Source of the DNA: an uncultured Catenibacterium sp.
GTDB taxonomy: Bacteria; Bacillota_I; Bacilli_A; Erysipelotrichales; Coprobacillaceae
Assembly: GCF_900540665.1 (NCBI RefSeq)
Contig: NZ_UQGV01000046.1
Location: forward strand, 1 to 17,742
Direction: 5' to 3'
Length of the DNA stretch: 17,742 nucleotides
Shown here: positions 7,640-13,413 of the stretch, piece after piece
Numbering within the stretch: the stretch's first letter is position 1
Layout of the letters: each line of letters begins with the position of its first letter
Translations under genes and position numbers: made by a program
The notes under the pieces: generated by a model
The model's database searches: none
Told to the model about the DNA's origin: nothing
What the model saw: the letters and a program-made list of their open reading frames with translations, nothing else

Positions 7640-8371
7640 ATCTGTTAAGAATTTATAAGTTGTAGAAAGAACTTCGTGAATATGATCCGCATTATCATAA
7701 TTATGAGATGCACCAACAACTGGATGGAAGATCATCTGATCACCAAATAGCTTTGTATATCTTTCACTTATTTCATAAGGTACTGTTTTATCTTCAGTTC
7801 CATGAATGACTAATAAATCATTCTTATATATATCTAAGTTCTTATAGAAATCTCTTTGAAGCATATCCTTCACGAATTCATTGCTGATTTCAAATCCACT
7901 ATGATCATAGACAGGTGCTTCTTTAACTGTTCCTGTAAGATAGTCTAAGGAATCTGGTAAACTGAAGGCTGGAGCCCATAGGACAAGCTTCTTAATATCT
8001 TCAGGATAAAGTTTTGCAAGTTCACTCGCAATCGCACCACCCATAGAATGTCCTAAGACATAGATATCAGTGACTTGGGGCATCTTCTTTAATTCTTCTA
8101 ATAGAATACGTGCACATGATAATTCATCATCAAATGTCATTTCTTTAAAGGTAAGGTCTGATTCACCACTGCCTAGAAAATCCATTCTTAAAGTACCAAC
8201 ACCCTGTGCTTCTAATAGACGTGATAAAGAAACATAAGAGAACTTAGTTCCTGTACATTGTCCTGTAAAACCATGGAATATTAATAATACGGGGAATTCT
8301 TTTCTATGTGGCACATGAAAGAATCCTCTCATAACACCTTTAGGTGTCGCAATTTCACAATACTGCTGCAT
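7628..8371 (-). CDS. Alpha/beta hydrolase (serine esterase-like)
   Basis: This 247-residue cytoplasmic protein is a typical single-domain alpha/beta hydrolase. Visible are the oxyanion region HGFTG (33-37), the nucleophile elbow GHSMGG (107-112, Ser109), the acid in HGTEDKTVP (Asp194) and the catalytic His in GASHNY (His223), so all catalytic residues are present. The overall pattern resembles Firmicute esterases of the feruloyl/cinnamoyl esterase type, but the substrate cannot be read from sequence. Its ATG comes two bases after the cutC stop, and its GGAGG lies within the last cutC codons, so translation is coupled. It is the last gene of the DUF4230-cutC-hydrolase operon. Confidence 0.9.
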   Translation of the reverse strand: MQQYCEIATPKGVMRGFFHVPHRKEFPVLLIFHGFTGQCTGTKFSYVSLSRLLEAQGVGTLRMDFLGSGESDLTFKEMTFDDELSCARILLEELKKMPQVTDIYVLGHSMGGAIASELAKLYPEDIKKLVLWAPAFSLPDSLDYLTGTVKEAPVYDHSGFEISNEFVKDMLQRDFYKNLDIYKNDLLVIHGTEDKTVPYEISERYTKLFGDQMIFHPVVGASHNYDNADHIHEVLSTTYKFLTDQAM

Positions 8372-8373
8372 AA

Positions 8374-9108
8374 CTAAGCCTCCTCTACAAGTGAAACCAT
8401 TCTCTTCACTTTCTCTTTATCTACATAATCATAATTAATACCATTATAGCTAAATGATACATGATCATTGGCTGTAGTAGGATCTGCTCTCCAGCTCTTA
8501 CATGAAGAATGAACCTGATGAATGCCTGTATAGTGAATAATATCTACGACATTTGTTTCATTAATACCAGAACCTGCTAATATTTCTATTTGATTGCCAT
8601 ACTTCTCCTGTAATTCCTTAATAACCTGAACGCCTTCACTAACAGTTGACTTCATACCACTTGTAAGTACTCTATCCACACCTAATTCAATTAATCTATG
8701 AATCGTTGCATCTAGATCATCACATACATCAAAGGCTCTATGGAATACTGCAGTCTTTCCATAACTATGAATAATAGAAACCATTTCGCTTGTACGTGCG
8801 CTATTGATTTTACCATCAGGATCTAAGAACCCAAAGGCAATACCATCAGCCCCATGTTCTAATAATTCTTCTGCTTCGATAATCATCTGTTCAGATTGTA
8901 ATTCATTATATACAAATCCTGCACCTCTAGGTCTCACCATACATATAACTTCTAAATCTGTATTATTCTTTACAAGTTCTAGTGATGCAATTGTAGGTGT
9001 TAATCCACCTAATGCTAATGCGCTATTTAATTCAATTCTTTTGGCTCCGCCATGATATGCATTTATTGCATCCTCATAGCTGCCACAGCATACTTCTAAC
9101 TTATTCAC
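8374..9108 (-). CDS. cutC: CutC family TIM-barrel protein
   Basis: This 244-residue protein has the family's usual length. It has the CutC signatures near the start (LEVCCGSYEDAINAYHGGA and RIELN, then LGGLTPT), MVRPRGAGFVY (57-67), FHRAFD, VLTSGM and LAGSGIN, which together mark the one-domain TIM barrel. CutC was named from copper sensitivity in E. coli; a direct role in copper handling is disputed. It starts with GTG at 9108, inside the end of the upstream DUF4230 gene (8-base overlap), with GAGG about nine bases before. No copper exporter or chaperone lies nearby, so the context gives no support for copper homeostasis. Confidence 0.93.
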   Translation of the reverse strand: MNKLEVCCGSYEDAINAYHGGAKRIELNSALALGGLTPTIASLELVKNNTDLEVICMVRPRGAGFVYNELQSEQMIIEAEELLEHGADGIAFGFLDPDGKINSARTSEMVSIIHSYGKTAVFHRAFDVCDDLDATIHRLIELGVDRVLTSGMKSTVSEGVQVIKELQEKYGNQIEILAGSGINETNVVDIIHYTGIHQVHSSCKSWRADPTTANDHVSFSYNGINYDYVDKEKVKRMVSLVEEA

Positions 9109-9703
9109 TTACTTCTACCTCTACTTCATACTTATCTTGATCTACAGTCATATAAATAAGGTCTTTAATGTTTTTCTTCACTTTTGTTTCAGTCTTTTCT
9201 ATGAGTTTATTCTTAATTGCTTCTTTTTCTACTTTCTTCTTCTGTTCCTTTGCGAAAGTCTTGTAGTCTGTAATAGAAATCTGATTAAAGATATTCTTAG
9301 TTTCATCATAAACCTTAATAGAATTCTCATCAATTTCATTAGATAAGATCTTTACTGCAGATGTTTTCACAACAATCTTATTATCTGTTTTTTCTACCTG
9401 TACATCAGAGAGATCCACACCTGCTTTTATCTTACCTTCATAAGTAATTAAGAAAGACTTTTGTGTTAAAGGAACAGTCCAGCCATTAAACTTTAATGAA
9501 TTAGAGAACTTCCCTACTTTTGTATAATCATATTCAGAAACAGCTAATTCATTAATATCTCTTATTTTCTGTGTTAAAGCTGTTGAAGTAATTTCTTCTT
9601 TAGCTGGTGTACTACGTCCTCCAAAGTACATACCACCCATAAATACAACAATAACTAACACAATAACGACTATCATTGATCTTAAACTAAATTTATTTTT
9701 CAT
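9101..9703 (-). CDS. DUF4230-family membrane-anchored protein
   Basis: This protein has 200 residues from the ATG at 9703, chosen because GGTGGG lies eight bases upstream; an ATG two codons earlier (9709) is possible. A short basic N-terminus and one hydrophobic segment (about 10-28, ending FMGGMYFGG) anchor a domain that would lie outside the cell. That domain carries DUF4230 hallmarks: ELAVSEYDYTKVGKF, FLITYEGKIKAGVDLSDV and KILSNEIDENSIKVYDE. The second half has a Lys-rich helix (about 150-185). The family's biochemical role is unknown. It is the first gene of an operon whose second gene, cutC, overlaps it, and it is divergent from the DUF1836 regulator. The predicted transcript start leaves almost no leader. 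Confidence 0.85.
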   Translation of the reverse strand: MKNKFSLRSMIVVIVLVIVVFMGGMYFGGRSTPAKEEITSTALTQKIRDINELAVSEYDYTKVGKFSNSLKFNGWTVPLTQKSFLITYEGKIKAGVDLSDVQVEKTDNKIVVKTSAVKILSNEIDENSIKVYDETKNIFNQISITDYKTFAKEQKKKVEKEAIKNKLIEKTETKVKKNIKDLIYMTVDQDKYEVEVEVSE

Positions 9704-9719
9704 TTTCATCACCCACCAA

Positions 9720-9728
9720 ATTATAACA
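9720..9728 (-). promoter_or_regulatory. Extended -10 promoter of the DUF4230-cutC-hydrolase operon
   Basis: The minus strand reads TGTTATAAT, an extended -10 without a clear -35. Transcription would start near 9713, only 4 bases before the ATG at 9709 or 10 before that at 9703, so the mRNA is nearly leaderless if this promoter is used. Confidence 0.55.
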
Positions 9729-9771
9729 GATAAGAAAAAATATATACAGTTTGTTTTGTTATCTAGATGAT

Positions 9772-9800
9772 TTGACAATAAATACAATAAATGATAGTTT
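9772..9800 (+). promoter_or_regulatory. Probable promoter of the DUF1836 gene
   Basis: A perfect TTGACA (9772-9777) is followed after 17 bases by TAGTTT (9795-9800), a weak -10. Transcription would start near 9807, immediately before AGGTG. The strong -35 with poor -10 suggests an activated or regulated promoter, which is an inference. Confidence 0.45.
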
Positions 9801-9817
9801 TTAAATAGGTGATGAAA

Positions 9818-10297
9818 ATGAATTACGATAATATCCATATTTCCAGATGGGAAGAGATACCAGATTTTCCACTCTATATAGATCAAGTTGTATCCATTAT
9901 AGAAAAGAGTTTGTCTTTCTTAAAAAATGACAATGACGCTATTATCACAAAAACAATGATCAATAACTATGTCAAACATAAGCTTGTGAAAGCACCTATA
10001 AAGAAGAAGTATGAAAGAGAACAGATTGCTTATTTCACATTAATCTGTTTATTAAAATCTGTCTTTTCATTAGATGAGATTTCTAAGCTTATTCAATTAC
10101 AGCAGAGTCAGAAAGAATTATCTGAATTCTATAATATGTATTGTGCTGTATTTGAGCGTGTCCTTAAGACAAATCATTTAGATTCAGAACTACCAGACAT
10201 ATATAATAAATGTATCTTGAGTTCTGTCTATAAGATCAAGGTATCTGATAATCTTCTTGGTGAAGAAACAATGGAAGAAGCACTAAAAAAGGATTGA
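9818..10297 (+). CDS. DUF1836-family regulator
   Basis: This 159-residue protein is the only plus-strand gene here. It has the family pattern WEEIPDFPLYIDQV (11-24), then ILxKTMINNYVKHxLV-type residues (43-57: ITKTMINNYVKHKLV), then KKKYEREQIAYFTLICLLK (62-80). This resembles a MerR-like helix-turn-helix followed by helices, so DNA binding is likely from family knowledge. The ATG at 9818 is chosen because AGGTG lies six bases upstream; a GTG and an ATG just before it in frame overlap that site. It is divergent from the DUF4230 operon, which is a natural candidate target, and convergent with the toxin gene through a shared terminator. Confidence 0.85.
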   Translation: MNYDNIHISRWEEIPDFPLYIDQVVSIIEKSLSFLKNDNDAIITKTMINNYVKHKLVKAPIKKKYEREQIAYFTLICLLKSVFSLDEISKLIQLQQSQKELSEFYNMYCAVFERVLKTNHLDSELPDIYNKCILSSVYKIKVSDNLLGEETMEEALKKD

Positions 10298-10313
10298 GCC
10301 CCAATCCTTTTTT
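10285..10313. terminator. Shared bidirectional terminator overlapping two stop codons
   Basis: A 12-bp stem, AAAAAAGGATTG (10285-10296) and CAATCCTTTTTT (10302-10313), encloses a 5-nt loop and provides a T-run on both strands. The plus-strand stop TGA (10295-10297) and the minus-strand stop TAA (10312-10314) both fall in or on the stem. Confidence 0.92.
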
Positions 10314-10581
10314 ACTTATCACCAAAGATGACATTCATATATTTTTCTTCATTCGTTAGAATACGGATGATTGTCACTGTATCATGATCATATTTATAGA
10401 AAATACTATATTTTCCTGCAATGACATAATAAAGATCCGTTGTCCATCCAGTTCTATTAGATAGCTGACCACCTATTTCGGGGTGTGTTTTTAATACAGC
10501 ACATAGTTTTACAATCTTTGGATTCAAACGCATAGGGTTTCTTAAATCAGCACGTGCTTGTCTTGTATATCTTAGATTCAT
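10312..10581 (-). CDS. RelE/ParE-type toxin
   Basis: This 89-residue basic protein begins MNLRYTRQARADL and ends IIRILTNEEKYMNVIFGDK, a strand-rich end typical of the RelE/ParE superfamily (the 'hxRIL...MxVLFG' ending). HPEIGGQL (33-40) matches the 'P..G..L' segment before the core strands, and Arg10, Lys57, Arg73 and Tyr81 are candidate functional residues. The helical N-terminal part looks shorter than in typical ParE proteins. Its ATG overlaps the antitoxin stop by four bases (ATGA), the usual antitoxin-first order. Whether it cuts mRNA (RelE) or poisons gyrase (ParE) cannot be told from sequence alone. Confidence 0.85.
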   Translation of the reverse strand: MNLRYTRQARADLRNPMRLNPKIVKLCAVLKTHPEIGGQLSNRTGWTTDLYYVIAGKYSIFYKYDHDTVTIIRILTNEEKYMNVIFGDK

Positions 10582-10898
10582 AGTTCAATTCCAAATTCTT
10601 TTAAGATATCTTCTTCAGAAATACTTTCATCTGCAGGTGCTTTTTCACCTTTATCTAATTCAATCATTAACTGAGAGATAGCTTGTTCTCTTAATGCCTG
10701 TCTACTATTTGATGTTACTAAGAAAGGCATTCCTTCTACATTAATAGACTGCTGAATAAATGTATTAATAGCATCAGTAAGTGTCATACCACACTGTGCA
10801 TAGATTCCTTCTACCTGTGCTTTGATTTCTGGATTAATACGCATCTGAAAAGTGCTTGTTTTTGGTGCTGTAGCCACTGTTAGTGTTGTTTTTTTCAT
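10578..10898 (-). CDS. RelB/DinJ-family antitoxin
   Basis: This 106-residue protein has a ribbon-helix-helix N-terminal domain, FQMRINPEIKAQVEGIY (17-33) followed by MTLTDAINTFIQQSI (39-53) and VEGMPF, which is the characteristic DinJ/RelB sequence. The acidic C-terminal half (about 62-106) would wrap and neutralise the toxin. The first 15 residues (Thr/Ala-rich) are an extension before the RHH strand. The ATG at 10898 has GGAG ten bases upstream. It is the first gene of the toxin-antitoxin operon and should autorepress the promoter just upstream. Confidence 0.92.
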   Translation of the reverse strand: MKKTTLTVATAPKTSTFQMRINPEIKAQVEGIYAQCGMTLTDAINTFIQQSINVEGMPFLVTSNSRQALREQAISQLMIELDKGEKAPADESISEEDILKEFGIEL

Positions 10899-10921
10899 AG
10901 TTCATAAACTCCTTCTCAACT

Positions 10922-10950
10922 ATTATAAACATCACTCAATTAACAGTCAA
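10922..10950 (-). promoter_or_regulatory. Toxin-antitoxin promoter
   Basis: On the minus strand, TTGACT (10945-10950) and TATAAT (10922-10927) are separated by exactly 17 bases, close to consensus. It gives a short leader of about 15-20 bases before the antitoxin ATG. This is one of the best promoters in the window. Confidence 0.85.
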
Positions 10951-10955
10951 CACAT

Positions 10956-10965
10956 TGTATATACA
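10956..10965. promoter_or_regulatory. Possible antitoxin operator palindrome
   Basis: TGTATATACA is a perfect 10-bp palindrome five bases upstream of the -35 box. RelB/DinJ antitoxins bind palindromes at their own promoter, so this is a plausible operator. It lies between the promoter and the terminator of the ATP-grasp gene. Confidence 0.4.
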
Positions 10966-10966
10966 G

Positions 10967-11002
10967 AAAAACTGATTAGAAACAAAATTGTTTCTAATCA
11001 GT
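10967..11002 (-). terminator. Terminator of the esterase/ATP-grasp unit
   Basis: A 13-bp perfect stem, ACTGATTAGAAAC (10971-10983) and GTTTCTAATCAGT (10990-11002), has a 6-nt loop and is followed on the minus strand by TTTTTC. It begins eight bases after the stop codon and insulates the toxin-antitoxin promoter downstream. Confidence 0.92.
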
Positions 11003-11009
11003 TTCTTAA

Positions 11010-12599
11010 TTAACGCTTTTTAGCTTTATGTCTAGGTTTCTTAACAGCTTTTCTAGCACGAGGAGATTTTTTAACTACTTCTTTTAGTTCTTCTTTCTTC
11101 TCTTCTACAGCTGCTTTTACTTCTTCTTTCTTAGTTTCCACAACTGCTTTGACAGGTTCTTCAACCTTCTTAGTTACAGCTTTCACTGTTTCCTTAACTG
11201 GTTCTTTTTTCTTTTCTACTGTCTTAACGGTTTCTTCTACAACTGTTTTTACAGGTTCCTTAACTTCCTCAATCTTCTTAGCTACAGCTTTTACAGTCTT
11301 CTTTACTGGTTCCTTCACTGCTTCCTTTACAGGATCTTTAACTTCTTCTACCTTTTTAGTCACAGCTTTCACTGTCTTCTTTACTGCTTTCTTAGGTGCA
11401 GCCTTTTTCTTCTTATGCGCAATAATTGCTTTAGTAATTTCATTTAACTTTGCCTTAGTCTTAGCACGGAAGATAAAGATATGGTTACCTTCAGCCTGTG
11501 CAAGAACCTGAGGAATATCTGCTTCAATCTTGATATATTCTCTATACTTGTCTGCCACTTCTGCATCAGATAATTCATAATCAATACCAAGACGTCTTCC
11601 TACATAACCTACATAATACTTTCTTTCAATTTCATAGAAACATGTATTATAGATCATCATATCTGCCCAGATAGTATATGTATCTACATCATAAGCATAA
11701 TTCATCATATCAGGAATAAAAGCACCTGGTGCTCTCATATTCACTTCTAGAGGAACTAAATCACCTTTTCTACCTAATCCCGGTTTATCTTCAGATAACT
11801 TAATGAATTCAAAGTGGAAGAAACGGCTTCTTGTATCAAATGCCTTAACTACCTTTTCACCAATTTCATAAATAGGCTTACCTTCTACTGGTTCAGAATG
11901 GAAATAAATATCAGATGCATCATTTACTGTATCCATAATAGAAGTATCCATAAAATGACTTGTAGAGAATAAGATATTCTTATCTTTATCAGTCACACCT
12001 TCGAATGTTACAACATCACCTGGCACAAAATCTTCTAGAATATAATCAATATAATCCTGTTTATGATTATAGAAATCCTTTAATTCTTCATCATTCTTTA
12101 ACTTATAAGTATGCGTTGCGCCTACACCATTATCAGGCTTTACAATCACTGGATAACCATTCTTTTTAGTAAACTCTAAAGCTTCATCTAGTGTATCTAA
12201 CTTAATATACTCCGCTACTTTTAAACCAGCACTCTTATAAACTTCTTTCATAGCTGATTTATACTTCATCCAGCGCATATCCTGAATCTGTGGTCCAGTA
12301 GTCACATTGAAGTCTCTTCTTAAAGTTGCTTCTAATTCTAGCCAGTATTCATTTTCAGATTCAATCCAATCAATCTTACCATATTGACTAGAGAAATAAG
12401 CACATGCACGATATACTTCATCATAGTTCTCTAATGAACCTACATAGTAATATTCAGTCAATGAATTCTTTGTCTCATCACTGATCATTTCATATGGGCA
12501 GTCCCCAACACCTAATACATTCACACCACGATCTTTTAAACGTGAACAGAAATTATGATAATATTCTGGAAAATGTGGTGATATAAATACAACATTCAT
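11010..12599 (-). CDS. ATP-grasp ligase with a Lys/Glu-rich repeat tail
   Basis: This 529-residue protein has three parts. Residues 1-105 form the pre-ATP-grasp fold. Residues about 110-325 form the ATP-grasp core, with VIVKPDNGVGA (151-161), the acidic hinge LEDFVPGD (188-195), Mg ligand Glu264 in HFEF and the E-x-N-x-R signature (Glu285, Asn287, Arg289), so the enzyme should be active in forming a carboxylate-amine or thiol bond. Residues 326-393 complete the fold. Residues 395-529 are a low-complexity tail of Lys, Glu, Val, Ala and Pro with three copies of a roughly 25-residue unit (V-K-[KE]-T-V-K-A-V-[TA]-K-K-[VI]-E-E), ending in a very basic segment (SPRARKAVKKPRHKAKKR). AGGAGG precedes the ATG, directly after the esterase stop. 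The substrate is unknown. Confidence 0.88.
   Translation of the reverse strand: MNVVFISPHFPEYYHNFCSRLKDRGVNVLGVGDCPYEMISDETKNSLTEYYYVGSLENYDEVYRACAYFSSQYGKIDWIESENEYWLELEATLRRDFNVTTGPQIQDMRWMKYKSAMKEVYKSAGLKVAEYIKLDTLDEALEFTKKNGYPVIVKPDNGVGATHTYKLKNDEELKDFYNHKQDYIDYILEDFVPGDVVTFEGVTDKDKNILFSTSHFMDTSIMDTVNDASDIYFHSEPVEGKPIYEIGEKVVKAFDTRSRFFHFEFIKLSEDKPGLGRKGDLVPLEVNMRAPGAFIPDMMNYAYDVDTYTIWADMMIYNTCFYEIERKYYVGYVGRRLGIDYELSDAEVADKYREYIKIEADIPQVLAQAEGNHIFIFRAKTKAKLNEITKAIIAHKKKKAAPKKAVKKTVKAVTKKVEEVKDPVKEAVKEPVKKTVKAVAKKIEEVKEPVKTVVEETVKTVEKKKEPVKETVKAVTKKVEEPVKAVVETKKEEVKAAVEEKKEELKEVVKKSPRARKAVKKPRHKAKKR
11121..11381 (-). repeat. Lys/Glu tail repeats in the ATP-grasp gene
   Basis: Residues 407-431 (11307-11381), 432-456 (11232-11306) and 468-493 (11121-11198) share the pattern VK-x-TVKAV-x-KK-x-EE. 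The first two are directly adjacent. The DNA is correspondingly repetitive, so copy number could vary between strains. Confidence 0.75.
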
Positions 12600-12611
12600 C
12601 TATTCTTCCTC

Positions 12612-13364
12612 CTAGACAACTCTCTTTACGAAATATGGGAACTGAACTCTCCACCAATCCCAGTCATGGTTTACATCATATCCCCAGAAATCAATCCATG
12701 CTGGAATATTCTTATATTCTAATAGTTCTTTCATTCTACTAGCAGAACGAACCATTTCATCTTCCCAAGCACCTTGACCACAACATAATACAATACGACG
12801 TTTTCTATACATTTCTACATATGGATGATCATAACTCATACCTTCAATATACTTGATAGGACTATTACGATAAATATTATCATCCACATAATCATGGAAG
12901 AATAGATCACTATCATAATAACCACTTAACGCGATACATCCACTAAAGATATCCGGTCTTCTAAATAAAAAATTCGCTGCATGCGTTGCACCTAATGAAC
13001 ATCCTGTAGTATAAATACCATTTGCATGTGTACCACACATCGCATTAATATCAATAATTCTTGGTACTAATTCATCTACAATATAATGATAATACTGTTC
13101 TAGCATGTAAGAACGATAGTCAACATCATGTCCACCTTCCTCACTCCATGTTTCTAAATCAATACTATCACAACAGAATAATTGTATATTCCCATTATCA
13201 ATGAGGCCTTCTACTGTTGCAACCATACCATTGTTTTCAAAATCAAAAAATCTACCATTCTGTGATGGAAATACAAGTATAGGTGTTCCTGCATGTCCAT
13301 ACACCTTAAACTCCATATCTCTTTTAAGACATGGACTGTATTCTTTATAATATTCTACCTTCAT
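12612..13364 (-). CDS. Putative esterase (alpha/beta fold) paired with the ATP-grasp ligase
   Basis: This 250-residue protein has alpha/beta-hydrolase features of the esterase-D-like type: a first strand and turn TPILVFPSQNGRFFDFEN (27-44), nucleophile elbow GCSLGA (121-126, Ser123), a candidate acid in GQGAWED (Glu201/Asp202) and His233 in VNHDWDWW. It appears intact and has no signal peptide, so it is cytoplasmic. The ATG at 13364 is preferred over an in-frame TTG two codons earlier because GGAGG lies nine bases upstream. It has its own extended -10 promoter and is followed after 12 bases by the ATP-grasp gene. The pair suggests making and breaking of one amide or ester bond in the same small molecule, which is an inference. 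Confidence 0.82.
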   Translation of the reverse strand: MKVEYYKEYSPCLKRDMEFKVYGHAGTPILVFPSQNGRFFDFENNGMVATVEGLIDNGNIQLFCCDSIDLETWSEEGGHDVDYRSYMLEQYYHYIVDELVPRIIDINAMCGTHANGIYTTGCSLGATHAANFLFRRPDIFSGCIALSGYYDSDLFFHDYVDDNIYRNSPIKYIEGMSYDHPYVEMYRKRRIVLCCGQGAWEDEMVRSASRMKELLEYKNIPAWIDFWGYDVNHDWDWWRVQFPYFVKRVV

Positions 13365-13385
13365 TCCCAAAGTCCTCCTTCGCCT

Positions 13386-13394
13386 ATTATATCA
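13386..13394 (-). promoter_or_regulatory. Extended -10 promoter of the esterase/ATP-grasp unit
   Basis: The minus strand reads TGATATAAT (TGn-TATAAT) about 22 bases before the ATG. No good -35 is visible. It lies between the YjbR-EVE gene and the esterase with no terminator, so read-through from upstream is also possible. Confidence 0.6.
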
Positions 13395-13413
13395 CATTTA
13401 CTAGACAATTCAC

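Larger units (their letters stand above)
9699..9822. repeat. Perfect 15-bp inverted repeat enclosing the divergent promoters
   Basis: GGTGATGAAAATGAA occurs at 9808-9822 on the plus strand and at 9699-9713 on the minus strand, with 94 bases between. Each copy contains the start codon region of one divergent gene, and the predicted promoters of both genes lie between the copies. The identity stops at exactly 15 bases on both sides. The middle also holds the 8-bp palindrome ATCTAGAT (9761-9768), a possible operator. Confidence 0.85.

Noticed and set aside
8374..9108. A copper-resistance operon around cutC
   Set aside because: No copper exporter, chaperone or CopY-type regulator is nearby, and the neighbours are a DUF4230 protein and a hydrolase.
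9101..9886. A longer N-terminus for the DUF4230 protein reaching to 9886
   Set aside because: It would run through the divergent promoter region and into the DUF1836 gene; the extra residues show no family features and the Shine-Dalgarno supports the start near 9703.
10854..10890. A short reading frame overlapping the antitoxin start (ATG directly after GGAG)
   Set aside because: Its ATG is only three bases from the Shine-Dalgarno and it stops after about 23 codons; the antitoxin ATG ten bases from GGAG is the likely start.
10956..10965. TGTATATACA as an SOS (LexA) box
   Set aside because: It resembles the core of the E. coli LexA site, but Firmicute LexA boxes are different (CGAAC-N4-GTTC type), and the site sits at a toxin-antitoxin promoter, where antitoxin binding is the simpler reading.
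11149..11511. A 120-codon open frame on the plus strand opposite the Lys/Glu tail
   Set aside because: It exists because the repetitive Lys/Glu codons leave no stops on the other strand; its Thr/Phe/Ser-rich product has no motif and no Shine-Dalgarno.
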